Below, piece by piece: positions 50,895 through 61,273 of a DNA stretch of 64,000 nucleotides. The stretch's first letter is position 1; each line of letters begins with the position of its first letter. The notes under the pieces were generated by a model. The model saw only the letters and a program-made list of their open reading frames with translations. It was not told the origin of the DNA and searched no databases. This DNA comes from Paenibacillus thiaminolyticus (GTDB lineage: Bacteria > Bacillota > Bacilli > Paenibacillales > Paenibacillaceae): positions 1,054,001 through 1,118,000 of the forward strand of contig NZ_CP041405.1 in assembly GCF_007066085.1 (NCBI RefSeq), written 5' to 3'. Position numbers and translations under genes: made by a program.

Positions 50895-53338
50895 TCCCCG
50901 CGCGGTCCGATCACGACCGTCGCTGCGATCTCTTCCCCTTTGTCCATTGGCACGAGAGAGCGGCCATGCGCCTTCCGGTCCATCAATGGCGCCTGTTCGG
51001 TCAGCAGCGTATGGGCATGTCCCGCATCGGTAATGAACGTAATCGGATAGGCGGTCTTGCTGAAGAAGGCGCCGATCAGGCGGGATCCGTTCGGTTTCAC
51101 CCGCTTGCCCTCTTTGAACTCGAAGGTGGCGATCCCTTTGCCGCCGCGTCCTTGGGTCGGATAGTCGAGCAGCAGCGAGCGCTTGCCCCATCCGAGATCC
51201 GACATGACCGTTATTTCTCCTTCGTCTCCAATGACCTGAATCGCCGCAGCTACTTCATCGTCTTCCTTCAGTTGGATGCCGCGCACGCCGCCGGCGGCCC
51301 GTCCCATCAGGCTGACCTCTTCTTCGGCGAAGCGGATGGACATCCCGAGCTTCGTCACGAGCATGAGATCATGCGAGCCGTCGCTCGGCAGCACCGTCAG
51401 CACTTCGTCGGCGTTCGCGACCTTGCAAGCCGCGATCGCCCCGGAACGATTCGTCTCATACTCCTTGAGCAAGGTTCGCTTCACCTGGCCTCGCCGGGTG
51501 ACGAACAACAAGGAGGAGTGCTCATCGGCGAACGATTTGACAGGAATGACGCTGACAATGCGATCTTCCTTCCCGATCGGAATCACATTCACGATCGCCG
51601 TGCCATTATCCTTCCATTTGAATTCGGGCAGCAGATGAACCGGCAGCGAGAAATATTGCCCCCGCTGCGTAAACAGCAGCAGCCGATCCAACGTATTGAC
51701 CTCGAACACATGGCGGATATAGTCGCCTTCCTTCACGCCGGAGCCTTCCCACTCCCCGCCCGAACGGGTGAACGAGAGCAGACTCGTTCGCTTGATATAG
51801 CCTTCGTTCGAGAGCGTTACGATGACATCCTCGGCATTGACGATCACTTCCAGGTTGACCTTAATCTCCTCGACCTCGCCCTGGATGACTGACCGTCTGT
51901 CGATGCCATATTTATTGCGAATCTCGTTCAGTTCCTTCTTGATCACAGAGAACAGCTTGCGCTCATTGTCCAGTATTGAACGGAACTCCGTAATTTTTTT
52001 CCGGATTTCGTCAAGCTCCTTCGTCAGGGCTGTCAGCTCCAGATTGGTGAGACGGTATAATTGCAAGGTCAGGATCGCATCGGCCTGACGCTCCGTGAAG
52101 CCGTACTTGTCCATCAGATTAGCTTGCGCATCCTGGCGGTTCTTGGAGCCCTTAATCGTCGCGATGACGTCGTCCAAAATATCGAGCGCTTTGACCAAGC
52201 CTTCAAGCACATGAGCCCGGTCCTCCAATTTGTTCAGATCGTAACGGGTGCGGTTCGTTACGACTTCCTTCTGATGGCTGACGTACTGCTCCAGCATCGG
52301 CTTGAGGCCGAGCTGCTGCGGCGCCTTGTTCACGATCGCGACCATATTGAAGTTGTAGACGATTTGGAGATCCGTCTTTTTCAGCAAATAATTCAGAATT
52401 CCGGTCGAATCCGCATCCTTCTTCAGCTCTACGACGATCCGCAGGCCGTCCCGGCCGCTCTCGTCCCGAACCTCAGCAATGCCGTCCACCTTCTTTTCCA
52501 GCCGGATGTTCTCCATGGACGTGACAAGCCGCGCTTTGACGACTTGATACGGAATCTCTGTAATGACAATCTGCTGCTTGCCGCCGCGGATATCCTCGAT
52601 CTCCGTCTTTGCCCGAATGTAAATGCGGCCCTTGCCGGTCCGATAAGCATCGCGAATTCCGTCTTCCCCCATAATAATCCCGCCGGTCGGGAAATCTGGC
52701 CCGTGCACGATCTGCATCAGATCGTCCAGCTCCATCGCCGGCTTGTCGATCAATGCGGTGCAAGCATCGATGACCTCGCGCAAATTGTGGGTGGGAATCT
52801 CGGTTGCGAAGCCGGAAGAAATCCCGCTGACCCCGTTCACAAGCAAATTAGGAAAGCGCGCGGGCAGTACGGTAGGCTCCTTATCCGTATTATCGAAGTT
52901 CGGACGGAACTGGACCGTATCCTTCTCAATATCTCTCAACAGCTCCATCGCTATCGGAGACAGCCGGGCTTCCGTATACCGCATCGCAGCTGCCGGATCG
53001 TCATCCTGCGAGCCCCAGTTGCCGTGCCCGTCTACGAGCACATGCCCCATCTTCCAAGGCTGGGCCATGCGCACCATGCCGTCATAAATCGACGCGTCCC
53101 CGTGCGGATGGTAGTTCCCCATCACATCCCCGACGGTCTTCGCCGACTTGCGGTACGGCTTGTCCGGCGTATTGCCGGATTCATACATCGCATACAGAAT
53201 GCGGCGCTGGACCGGCTTGAGGCCGTCCCTGACATCGGGAATCGCTCGATCCTGGATAATATATTTGGAGTACCGGCCGAACCGGTCGCCGACGACATCT
53301 TCCAGAAACGCTGGTTTGAATTGTTCCGATACGCTCAT
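50891..53338 (-). CDS. parC: DNA topoisomerase IV subunit A
   Basis: 815 residues. The breakage-reunion domain has [20 protein letters not shown] near 68 and the active-site Tyr in [12 protein letters not shown] near 121. The N-terminal [20 protein letters not shown] and the C-terminal pinwheel blades ([25 protein letters not shown]) are more like ParC (GrlA) than GyrA, which carries a GyrA box. It decatenates daughter chromosomes. It starts 15 bp after parE. Confidence 0.94.
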   Translation of the reverse strand: MSVSEQFKPAFLEDVVGDRFGRYSKYIIQDRAIPDVRDGLKPVQRRILYAMYESGNTPDKPYRKSAKTVGDVMGNYHPHGDASIYDGMVRMAQPWKMGHVLVDGHGNWGSQDDDPAAAMRYTEARLSPIAMELLRDIEKDTVQFRPNFDNTDKEPTVLPARFPNLLVNGVSGISSGFATEIPTHNLREVIDACTALIDKPAMELDDLMQIVHGPDFPTGGIIMGEDGIRDAYRTGKGRIYIRAKTEIEDIRGGKQQIVITEIPYQVVKARLVTSMENIRLEKKVDGIAEVRDESGRDGLRIVVELKKDADSTGILNYLLKKTDLQIVYNFNMVAIVNKAPQQLGLKPMLEQYVSHQKEVVTNRTRYDLNKLEDRAHVLEGLVKALDILDDVIATIKGSKNRQDAQANLMDKYGFTERQADAILTLQLYRLTNLELTALTKELDEIRKKITEFRSILDNERKLFSVIKKELNEIRNKYGIDRRSVIQGEVEEIKVNLEVIVNAEDVIVTLSNEGYIKRTSLLSFTRSGGEWEGSGVKEGDYIRHVFEVNTLDRLLLFTQRGQYFSLPVHLLPEFKWKDNGTAIVNVIPIGKEDRIVSVIPVKSFADEHSSLLFVTRRGQVKRTLLKEYETNRSGAIAACKVANADEVLTVLPSDGSHDLMLVTKLGMSIRFAEEEVSLMGRAAGGVRGIQLKEDDEVAAAIQVIGDEGEITVMSDLGWGKRSLLLDYPTQGRGGKGIATFEFKEGKRVKPNGSRLIGAFFSKTAYPITFITDAGHAHTLLTEQAPLMDRKAHGRSLVPMDKGEEIAATVVIGPRGD

Positions 53339-53353
53339 CAGTTTCTCACCTTT

Positions 53354-55345
53354 CTATTCCTCGAACTCCGCAAAATCCACATTCTCCACGATCCAGCGCT
53401 TGCGCGGCTCCACCTTGTCGCCCATCAGCGTCGACACTCTGCGCTCCGCCTTGGCTGCATCCTCGATGCGAACCTGCAGCAGCGTGCGGGTCTCCGGATC
53501 CATGGTCGTCTCCCAGAGCTGTTCGGGATTCATTTCCCCGAGCCCTTTGTACCGCTGAATCTCGGCGCTCGATCCGAATTGCTTCATATAGTTGCTTAGC
53601 TGCTCATCCGTCCAGGCGTAGCGTACCGAGACATGCTTCCCTTTTTTATGCGTAATTTTAAATAAAGGAGGCTGCGCAATGTACACCTTGCCTTGGTCGA
53701 TCAGCGGCTTCATATAACGGTAGAAGAATGTCAGCAGCAGCACCTGAATGTGCGCGCCGTCGGTATCGGCATCGGTCATGATGATGATCTTGGCGTAGTT
53801 GCTCTCATCCGCCTCGAATTCCGTGCCAACGCCCGCTCCGATCGCGTGAATGATCGTGCGGTACTCGTCGTTTTTCAAGATATCCGCCAGCTTGGCTTTT
53901 TCCGGATTCAACGGCTTGCCCTTTAGCGGCAATATCGCCTGGAAGCGCGAATCCCTGCCCTGCTTCGCCGATCCGCCTGCCGAGTCCCCTTCGACGATGA
54001 AGAGTTCATTGCGCGTATAATCCTTCGACTGGGCTGGCGTCAGCTTCCCGTTCAGATTCGAGCTCTCGCTCCGCTTCTTTCCGCTGCGCACTTCTTCTCT
54101 CGCTTTGCGCGCCGCCTCGCGCGCCTTGGAGGCCTGGATCGCCTTCTTGACGAGCATCTGGGCGACTTGCGGATTTTCCTCCAGGAAAATGCTCATATGC
54201 TCGGACACGACCGTATCGACCGCACTGCGGGCAGACGCGCTGCCCAGTTGATCCTTCGTCTGTCCGACGAACTCGACATCCGACATTTTCACGTTGATGA
54301 CGGCCATCATGCCTTCGCGCAGGTCGTTGCCGTCGAGATTTTTGTCCTTCTCCTTCAGCAAGCTGTTCTTGCGCGCATATTCATTCATCACCCGCGTGTA
54401 GGCGGTCTTGAAGCCCGTCTCGTGCGTGCCGCCGCCGCGAGTCGGAATCGAGTTGACGAACGAAGCGATCGTCTCCGTATAGCCATCATTATACTGGAGA
54501 GCGACCTCCACTTCCGTCTCATCCTTCTCGGCAGCGAAATGAACGACTTCATTGAGCACGCTCTTGCCTTCATTCAAGAAGCGAACAAATTCGCTTGCCC
54601 CGCCTTCATAGCAGAAGGTATCCTCCTTGCCGGTCCGCTCATCCTTCAGAGCGACCTTCAGACCGGAATTGAGAAAGGCAATCTCCTGCAGCCGCTCCGC
54701 CAGGTTGTCATAGCTCAAATGAATGTTGCCATGGAACACTTTGGCATCCGGCTTGAAGGTCACCTTCGTGCCGGTCTTGTTCGTATTTCCGATAATCTCG
54801 AGACCGGTCACCGGTTCCCCGACATGCTCCGTCCCGTTCTCATCCGTCCACGATTCGAAGCGTTGTCTATGAATATGTCCGTCCCGGTAAATCTCCACCA
54901 CAAGCCACTCCGAGAGCGCGTTCGTGACCGAAGCGCCGACCCCGTGCAAGCCGCCTGATTTTTTATAGCCCGCGCCGCCGAATTTGCCCCCTGCGTGCAG
55001 CACCGTATAGACGACCTGCGGCGTCGGAACGCCGGTCTTATGCATGCCTGTCGGGATGCCGCGTCCGTTGTCACGGACCGTCACCGACTGGTCTTTATGA
55101 ATCGTTACATCGATCTGGGAGCAGAATTTGGCCAAATGCTCATCCACGGCATTATCCACGATCTCCCATACCAGATGATGCAGACCTGAGGAACTCGTAC
55201 TGCCTATGTACATGCCCGGCCGCTTGCGAACAGCGACAAGCCCTTCCAGTACCTGTATATCGTCCGCTCCATATTCCCCGTTCCGGTTCCCCGATGCTCC
55301 CTCGTTGCCCGGCAGCTGTTTGAACAAATCGATTTGCTCGACCAT
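53354..55345 (-). CDS. parE: DNA topoisomerase IV subunit B
   Basis: 663 residues. The GHKL ATPase has VLEGLVAVRKRPGMYIGS, EIVDNAVDEHL and DNGRGIPTGMH. The TOPRIM domain has VEGDSAGGSAKQGRDSRF and IIMTDADTDGAH. The end is RYKGLGEMNPEQLWETTMDP. With parC it forms the second type II topoisomerase; gyrAB lie elsewhere. Confidence 0.95.
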   Translation of the reverse strand: MVEQIDLFKQLPGNEGASGNRNGEYGADDIQVLEGLVAVRKRPGMYIGSTSSSGLHHLVWEIVDNAVDEHLAKFCSQIDVTIHKDQSVTVRDNGRGIPTGMHKTGVPTPQVVYTVLHAGGKFGGAGYKKSGGLHGVGASVTNALSEWLVVEIYRDGHIHRQRFESWTDENGTEHVGEPVTGLEIIGNTNKTGTKVTFKPDAKVFHGNIHLSYDNLAERLQEIAFLNSGLKVALKDERTGKEDTFCYEGGASEFVRFLNEGKSVLNEVVHFAAEKDETEVEVALQYNDGYTETIASFVNSIPTRGGGTHETGFKTAYTRVMNEYARKNSLLKEKDKNLDGNDLREGMMAVINVKMSDVEFVGQTKDQLGSASARSAVDTVVSEHMSIFLEENPQVAQMLVKKAIQASKAREAARKAREEVRSGKKRSESSNLNGKLTPAQSKDYTRNELFIVEGDSAGGSAKQGRDSRFQAILPLKGKPLNPEKAKLADILKNDEYRTIIHAIGAGVGTEFEADESNYAKIIIMTDADTDGAHIQVLLLTFFYRYMKPLIDQGKVYIAQPPLFKITHKKGKHVSVRYAWTDEQLSNYMKQFGSSAEIQRYKGLGEMNPEQLWETTMDPETRTLLQVRIEDAAKAERRVSTLMGDKVEPRKRWIVENVDFAEFEE

Positions 55346-55530
55346 TCCAGCTCCTCCTTCAATCCTTCATTCAAATGCATCTGTTCATAATCAAAAGAAA
55401 ATCTGTCGCACCCGTAGGAAAGGAGAACACTCCCACCATGTATATCGTCCGGATGCAAACAGATGTTACGCCTTCTTGATAAGTTTGTCCGAAAATCTTT
55501 ACGAACAAGGAAAACAAGTACTTGTATATT

Positions 55531-56520
55531 CTAATTCAATATATCCTGTTTCGTAAAGACGCGGAATGCGACAATCAATCCGGCAGCCCCCCATACCGTT
55601 AGTACGGCGAGGGAGAACGGCAGCGTCATTCCTTCCACGGGAGCCGGGGTTCCCGCCAAATAATCCGTCAGCTTCAGGTTAATCATGAATAAATATTTTG
55701 CTGCCGGCCAGGAAGAGGCCATGTTGTAAAGAATCGATCCGGCGATCAAGGTTGCCATCAGCGTCACGATGCTGGCCGCCGTACTCCGGACAAGCACCGA
55801 TATCATGAAGCCGAGCGCGGCGACGACAATGCTCGAGAACCAGACAAGTCCGAGCTGCATCAGCATATAGAGCCAGGAAGGCACCGTATGCACCGTCTCG
55901 AAATTGACATCCGTTCCGGTCAAGGAGAAGCCGGTGAATATCGGATAGGTCCAGCCGCCGTAACCGAAGACGAGCCCGGAGATAAGATAAGACAGCAGCG
56001 CTGTCAATAATACGATGATGCCGGTGAACATCATGAGCACAATCCATTTGCTCAGCAGCACCTTCCAGCGCCGGATCGGCCGGGTCAGCAGCATTTTGAT
56101 CGTGCCTGTCGAACGTTCCGAGGACACGATGTCGCTCGCAATCGCCATGACAAGCAGCGGAATGAAGAGCGTAACGGCATTATCCAAAAAGGTACGCGTA
56201 AAGGTAACCCCATTCGGGTCGCTCGGATTGATATCATGATCAAGATTATATTGAAGCTGCTGCAGCACGATGCGCCGGTACTTCTTCCACTCCTCCGGAA
56301 CCCGGTCGCTTCCGAGCGAGTTCTGGATGTCCGTAATCCGCTGCTGCAGCTCCAGACGCCAGTCTTGGTTGAATTTTTCACGATTGTTTTCCACGGTTTT
56401 CATTTGCGCGTAGGTGAAGACCGGAATAATAATGATGAGGATAAGCAGGATGACATAGAAGCGGTTCTTCCTCAACACTTTGATCGTCTCGTTCTGAATC
56501 AAAGGCAACAGGCTACTCAA
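55531..56520 (-). CDS. ABC exporter permease (ABC-2 type)
   Basis: 329 residues. Membrane segments are at about 20-38 (FYVILLILIIIIPVFTYAQ) and five more in the C-terminal half. A large soluble loop (about 45-110) follows the first helix, common in bacitracin/lantibiotic-type and NatB-like permeases. IVSSERSTGTIKMLLTRPIR near 131 is the conserved coupling segment. The substrate is unknown. It overlaps the ATPase gene by 8 bp. Confidence 0.85.
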   Translation of the reverse strand: MSSLLPLIQNETIKVLRKNRFYVILLILIIIIPVFTYAQMKTVENNREKFNQDWRLELQQRITDIQNSLGSDRVPEEWKKYRRIVLQQLQYNLDHDINPSDPNGVTFTRTFLDNAVTLFIPLLVMAIASDIVSSERSTGTIKMLLTRPIRRWKVLLSKWIVLMMFTGIIVLLTALLSYLISGLVFGYGGWTYPIFTGFSLTGTDVNFETVHTVPSWLYMLMQLGLVWFSSIVVAALGFMISVLVRSTAASIVTLMATLIAGSILYNMASSWPAAKYLFMINLKLTDYLAGTPAPVEGMTLPFSLAVLTVWGAAGLIVAFRVFTKQDILN

Positions 56521-57478
56521 TGCGCTCCCCCTCCGTTATTTCCAAAAATAGCTGTTCCAGGGTCGGCATGATGCGTTGGATTCCTTCCACTTCGATGCCC
56601 GCATCCAGCAAGCTTCGGTTCAGCCCGGCAATCTGTTCCGGAGCCGTCTCCGTCAAAATCGCGTCCTCCGGCAGCCCGACGAGCGCCGCGGCATCGATGA
56701 CGCCCTCTTCCCGGCTGTAGAACCGGACCGCACCGCTGCGCTCCAGAATCTCCCGCGCCTTGGCGGCCGGCTGTGCCTGCCAGATAACGAATTGATTCCT
56801 TCCGGTCAACAGCCCTTCGACATCATCGACAGCCAGCACCTTCCCGCGGCTAATAATCGCGACCCGATCGCACATCAGCTGAATCTCGCTTAGCAAATGA
56901 CTGGAGACGAACACGGCCATGCCGCTGTCCGCCAGCTCGCGAATGAAGGCGCGGAGCTCCTTGATGCCGAGCGGGTCCAGCCCGTTCGTCGGCTCATCCA
57001 GAATAAGCAGCCTCGGCTGTCCGAGCAGCGCCTGCGCGATGCCGAGGCGCTGCCTCATGCCGAGCGAATAGGTCTTGACCCGATCATGGATCCGGTTGGA
57101 CAGGCCAACGATGTCGACGACCTCTTGAATTCGTTCGGGTCCCAGCTCCGGCATCATGCGGGCGAAATGTTCTAAATTTTCCCACCCGGTCAAAAAGTTA
57201 TACATCTCCGGGTTCTCGACAATCGATCCCACATAGCGCAAGGCCCGCTCCGGCTCGCGATTCACATCGAATCCGCACACTTGAATGCGCCCGGATGTCG
57301 GCTTAATGAGATCGACCAGCATGCGGATCGTTGTCGTCTTGCCCGACCCGTTCGGGCCGAGAAAGCCGAAGATTTCCCCTGCCCGCACATCGAAAGTGAC
57401 ATCGTTAATGATTGACTTGCGGCCGATCCGCTTCACGACCTGCTGCACCGACAGGACGATGGATGAATCCATGCTCAT
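56513..57478 (-). CDS. ABC exporter ATPase
   Basis: 321 residues. Walker A GPNGSGKTTTIRML, signature YSLGMRQRLGIA and Walker B LLILDEPTNGLDPLG. The C-terminal 90 residues form the usual ABC-2 ATPase extension. With the downstream permease it forms a two-gene export unit, possibly for peptide antibiotics or sodium; the sequence does not decide. Confidence 0.88.
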   Translation of the reverse strand: MSMDSSIVLSVQQVVKRIGRKSIINDVTFDVRAGEIFGFLGPNGSGKTTTIRMLVDLIKPTSGRIQVCGFDVNREPERALRYVGSIVENPEMYNFLTGWENLEHFARMMPELGPERIQEVVDIVGLSNRIHDRVKTYSLGMRQRLGIAQALLGQPRLLILDEPTNGLDPLGIKELRAFIRELADSGMAVFVSSHLLSEIQLMCDRVAIISRGKVLAVDDVEGLLTGRNQFVIWQAQPAAKAREILERSGAVRFYSREEGVIDAAALVGLPEDAILTETAPEQIAGLNRSLLDAGIEVEGIQRIMPTLEQLFLEITEGERIE

Positions 57479-57502
57479 AAGCTTCCTCCTCTCACGCGAT
57501 CC

Positions 57503-58324
57503 TTACCGGATACTCTGGACGATGCGCTCCGCGATCGCCTGATAGCCTTCCCCGTTCGGGTGAAAATGATCCGAAGACAAATAACTTCCGATATTGTGCT
57601 GGAACAAATCGGTCGTCGGCACGAGCAGCATGTTCTCGTCCTGATTAATGATGCGGAACGCCTCATCATTCCATTTCTGCACGACTGTATTCCCGATCTG
57701 CCGCATTTCCTTCAGATCCGCGAACGGATTGTACAGCCCGACATAGACGATAAGCGCATCCTTATTCCAACGGCGAATGCCCTCCAAAATCCGCTTCAGA
57801 TCTGCAGTCCCCTTCTCCGTCTTCGCCAGCAGCGCACGCTCATCCATCGCGGACGGACTCATCTGCTCACTCTGCGCACTCTGGAACAGATCGTTGCCGC
57901 CAATGGTCAGCAGAATGACATTCGCCTTCTTCAGCACGTACCCGGTGCTCTCCTGCTCAACCCGTTCGGCTAACTGCTCTGCCCTCAAGCCGTTAATTCC
58001 CATATTATTAAGCAGCGTGACCGGCTTATCCGTACCTTCCTTCAGCAATGACACCGTACGGCGAACGTACCCCTCTCCCGTACCGTCACCAGTGCCTCTC
58101 GTCAGCGAATCGCCGAGCGACGCTATCAGCAGCTCCTTCGATCGGCTCGTCTCCTCAACAGGAGGCAGCTTCATCTCCGGCTTATCCGTGAACGGCACAG
58201 ACGCCGGCCGCAAAATATCCGCTACCCCGAAGCCAAAACCGATGATAAGCAGAACCGTGGACAAACATCCGAATATAACAATCCAACTCCATAATTGCGA
58301 GATTGGTCTGCGCTGCATATCCAT
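57503..58324 (-). CDS. SGNH/GDSL hydrolase, membrane-anchored
   Basis: 273 residues. An N-terminal helix (LWSWIVIFGCLSTVLLIIGF) anchors it outside the membrane. Block I has the nucleophile Ser in ASLGDSLTRGTG, block III is ILLTIGGNDLF, and block V is DHFHPNGEGYQ with the catalytic Asp and His. It resembles B. subtilis YpmR. The substrate (lipid, cell-wall ester) is unknown. It lies 25 bp upstream of the ABC ATPase gene on the same strand, so it may be co-transcribed. Confidence 0.85.
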   Translation of the reverse strand: MDMQRRPISQLWSWIVIFGCLSTVLLIIGFGFGVADILRPASVPFTDKPEMKLPPVEETSRSKELLIASLGDSLTRGTGDGTGEGYVRRTVSLLKEGTDKPVTLLNNMGINGLRAEQLAERVEQESTGYVLKKANVILLTIGGNDLFQSAQSEQMSPSAMDERALLAKTEKGTADLKRILEGIRRWNKDALIVYVGLYNPFADLKEMRQIGNTVVQKWNDEAFRIINQDENMLLVPTTDLFQHNIGSYLSSDHFHPNGEGYQAIAERIVQSIR

Positions 58325-58402
58325 CCTCCCTCACCATCTTTGCCCGGGTATTCCGGATCTCCGCCTAAAGATGGCCGACATGTTACGTATACTGCCATGC
58401 GA

Positions 58403-58433
58403 TTGACAATACATGCTATATTGTTTTAGAATA
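58403..58433 (+). promoter_or_regulatory. Promoter-like sequence pointing into the repeat region
   Basis: A perfect TTGACA at 58403-58408 is followed by TAGAAT at 58428-58433 (19-bp spacer, longer than ideal) or TTTAGA with 17 bp. No gene lies downstream on this strand, so any transcript would be non-coding. Confidence 0.35.
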
Positions 58434-58547
58434 CCTGTTCCCGTACCGATTTGCAAACGAGTCCCTTACGTTTTGCAAAACAAAGCCGCTCCCCGGAGCA
58501 ATTTGGTTAGTTCCCGCCCCTTCCTCAACCCTTCACTGTTCTTTTCA

Positions 58548-59306
58548 CCATTCTCCCATTCGCTCAGGACCATCCCTTCTCTGGTTGTCATAGATGTCTT
58601 CTCCCAACCTATCAGGAGTTACTCCGGTATCCATTGATGCATTCTCCCTTCTAATCAGGTCGCTCTGTTTCACTTTGGCGCATTCTCCCTTCTCGTCAGG
58701 ACTTTCTATTCCCTTTTACGCTTATCCCTTCTCATAAGACTGTCTCTATTCTTGTCAATCGCCATCCTTCTAGTTTTGCGACTCTAACCGCTCTCTGCAC
58801 TCTTCCTTCCACACAGGTTCGTCCAGGTGCACCTCTCACAGTGCCTTTTGGGTATTATCCCGTTCAATCAGCCTCAACGTGATCATCATTTTAAGGATTC
58901 AATAATTTATCATTGAACCCTTACATAATGAACCAAGACTTTGTTTCCAATCGAGAAATGGACAGCAATAATACTGAACTTTCAGGAGAAAAGCCGTTCG
59001 GGACCCACCATTCTGAGCAATGGGGAGAATATGTATAAGAGGTTCAGCGCAGACCCAAGCATTGACTTATTCCACCTTCATTTTCTATCTACACTGCACT
59101 TCCATCTTCACCTGCGCCTGACTGGATGGGAGATTGCTTATAAGCGGCTTCTTGCATTTCTAGGCCGATTTTCTGAGCACTGGGGAGAGTGCAGTTGAGC
59201 ATCCGCATCGATTGCGCCGTTCCCGATTTGCCATAGAGAGTCATGAAAAGAAAGTCGCTATCAATGACTTTACGACCCCATAATTTCTGAGCATAGCGGG
59301 GATTCC
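58548..59306. repeat. Dispersed 22-bp repeat family
   Basis: Five copies on the minus strand start at 58548, 58596, 58639, 58680 and 58720 (40-48 bp apart). Three on the plus strand start at 59011, 59171 and 59285. Read in one orientation they approximate TYCTGA-N5-NGGGAGAATGC: TCCTGAGCGAATGGGAGAAT at the first, TTCTGAGCAATGGGGAGAAT at 59011, TCCTGACGAGAAGGGAGAAT at 58680. Intervening sequence is not conserved. Confidence 0.6.
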
Positions 59307-59326
59307 GGCCCCGGTGCCTTTCCACA

Positions 59327-59410
59327 GCAAAAAAGCTCCATCCACGGAACCTCCCAACTCGCTTGCGCGGTCCAGGTCGATTCGGGCGAATGGAGCCATC
59401 TTTTTTCAGC
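59327..59410 (-). terminator. Terminator region of the exporter operon
   Basis: GCTCCAT (59335-59341) and ATGGAGC (59391-59397) are inverted, with A-run before and T-run after, enclosing about 50 nt. On the minus strand the last arm is followed by TTTTTTGC. A branched hairpin is likely. Confidence 0.55.
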
Positions 59411-61273
59411 TTACATATATTTATATTGGGCGGCGACGAGGCCGTAGTACGTTCCTTGCTTCGTCATCAGTTCTTGATGGGTCCCCTGCTCCTGAATCAC
59501 CCCGTGATCCAAGACGATGATGTTATCGCAGTGGCGAATCGTCGACAGCCTGTGGGCAATGATGAACGAAGTCCGGCCCTGCAGCAGCGTCTTCAGCGCC
59601 TCCTGGATTTTCAACTCGGTCTCGGTGTCGATACTGGCCGTCGCCTCATCTAGAATCAGAATGCGCGGATTCGCCAGCAGCGCCCGAGCGAACGAGAGCA
59701 GTTGCCGCTGTCCCATAGAGAGCAGATTGCCCCGCTCCTGCACTTCGGTGTCATACCCGTCCTTCAGCTTGACGATGAAGTCATGGGCGAATACCGCCTT
59801 GGCGGCCGCTTCGACCTCCGCATCCGTAGCATCAAGCCGGCCGAAGCGGATATTGTCGCGAATCGTGCCCGAGAAGATGAACGTATCCTGCAGCACGATG
59901 CCGATCTGGGAGCGAAGACTTTCCAGTGTCACATCCCGGATATCGATGCCGTCAACGAGTACGCGGCCTTCTGTCGGATCGTAGAACCGGCTGAGCAGGC
60001 TGATGATCGTGCTTTTTCCTGAGCCGGTATGTCCGACGAGAGCAATCGATTCGCCCGCTTTGGCGGACAGCGAGATGTTGCGCAGCGCCGGGCGGCCTTT
60101 CTCGTATTCGAACACAATGTTTTCGAAATTCACGTCGCCGTGCACTTCCGGCATCTTTCGCGCTTGATCCTTTTCCGCGATGGTCGGGCGCTCATCCATG
60201 AATTCGAAGATGCGCTCCGACGAAGCCATACCGATCAGCATCTGCGAATACATCTGGCCGAGCCGGTTGATCGGCTCCCAGAAGTTCCCGATATATTGTG
60301 CGAAGGCGAACAGAATACCGACCGTAATCGCCTCGGTCTGCACGAGATGCGAGCCGAGCATGAACAGGATGAACGCTCCGATAGCACTCGTAATCTCGAT
60401 AACCGGTCCGAACGTCTGGTTCATGGCGGACGCCCGATCCCATGATTTCTTGTTGACCTGGTTCATGTGATCGAAATATTCCATGTTCGCTTGCTCTTGC
60501 GTGTACGCCTGCGTTACCCGGATGCCTTGAATCGCTTCGTTCAAATGAGAGTTAATGCGCGACTGCTTGATGCGCACATCCTGCCAAGCGAAACGGATCT
60601 TTTTGCGCAGCTTGGTCGAGATCAGGAACATAATCGGCACGGTAATCATGACGGCGACCGCTAACTGCACATTAAGGAACAGCAAAATGATGATGATCCC
60701 GAGCAACTGCAAGCAGTCTACAAGGGTATTAATTGCTCCGTTCGTGAACAGATCCTGGAGCGAGTTGACGTCGTTGGTAATCCGAACGAGTACGGAACCC
60801 GCCGGACGTTTGTCATAGAAATGAAAGGACAGCTTCTGAATATGCTTGAACAGGTCTGCCCGCAGATCGTAAATGATCCGCTGTCCGATCACGTTCATGA
60901 ACTTGATGCGGAACGCGTTGGCCGCCCATTGCACGAGGTACAGGCCGAATACCGTTCCGGCAATAATATAGAGCAGCCGTGTCGACGGATCCCCGACCGC
61001 CGGCTGTATCGCATGGTCGATCGCGTAGCTGATGAGGAAAGGGATCGCCAGCTTCGTAATGGTGCCCAGCACCATCATGATGATCAGCACCGGCAGCAGC
61101 TGCTTGCGGTATGGCTTCATATAGACGAGCAAGCGGCGCATTTGGGCCCAGTTGAACGGCTTCTCGATAATCTCGTCATCCTGATAGACGAACCGGGATC
61201 GCTTCTGTGATGTATCCTGCGGAGTCTCCCGCCCCTTCCGGCCGGCGGCAGCCGCTTCGTTCATCGCGCTCAT
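59411..61273 (-). CDS. Multidrug ABC half-transporter with canonical ATP site (BmrD/YheH-like)
   Basis: 620 residues. An N-terminal extension (residues 1-55) precedes six membrane helices and an ATPase domain with Walker A GHTGSGKSTIISL, signature LLSMGQRQLLSFARAL and Walker B ILILDEATASID, with the full catalytic Glu. It overlaps the upstream half-transporter by 4 bp. The partner has a degenerate Walker B, so together they look like heterodimeric exporters such as BmrCD. Confidence 0.88.
   Translation of the reverse strand: MSAMNEAAAAGRKGRETPQDTSQKRSRFVYQDDEIIEKPFNWAQMRRLLVYMKPYRKQLLPVLIIMMVLGTITKLAIPFLISYAIDHAIQPAVGDPSTRLLYIIAGTVFGLYLVQWAANAFRIKFMNVIGQRIIYDLRADLFKHIQKLSFHFYDKRPAGSVLVRITNDVNSLQDLFTNGAINTLVDCLQLLGIIIILLFLNVQLAVAVMITVPIMFLISTKLRKKIRFAWQDVRIKQSRINSHLNEAIQGIRVTQAYTQEQANMEYFDHMNQVNKKSWDRASAMNQTFGPVIEITSAIGAFILFMLGSHLVQTEAITVGILFAFAQYIGNFWEPINRLGQMYSQMLIGMASSERIFEFMDERPTIAEKDQARKMPEVHGDVNFENIVFEYEKGRPALRNISLSAKAGESIALVGHTGSGKSTIISLLSRFYDPTEGRVLVDGIDIRDVTLESLRSQIGIVLQDTFIFSGTIRDNIRFGRLDATDAEVEAAAKAVFAHDFIVKLKDGYDTEVQERGNLLSMGQRQLLSFARALLANPRILILDEATASIDTETELKIQEALKTLLQGRTSFIIAHRLSTIRHCDNIIVLDHGVIQEQGTHQELMTKQGTYYGLVAAQYKYM

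Larger units (their letters stand above)
58325..59410. other. 1.1-kb stretch without a recognised gene
   Basis: No open frame has both protein-like composition and a ribosome binding site. The left third is C/T-rich. It holds a plus-strand promoter-like sequence (58403-58433), eight copies of a 22-bp repeat and a terminator for the exporter gene. Confidence 0.6.

Noticed and set aside
55438..55480. 13-codon plus-strand ORF after AAAGGAG, possible leader peptide
   Set aside because: No gene on that strand follows for it to control, and the sequence has no attenuator features.
58548..58741. Repeats at regular 40-48 bp spacing, CRISPR-like at first sight
   Set aside because: Units differ from one another at several bases, occur on both strands further right, and no cas gene is in the window.
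59327..59410. T-box-like leader because of a branched hairpin with T-run
   Set aside because: It is downstream of the exporter gene on its strand, and no T-box sequence or downstream aminoacyl-tRNA gene is present.
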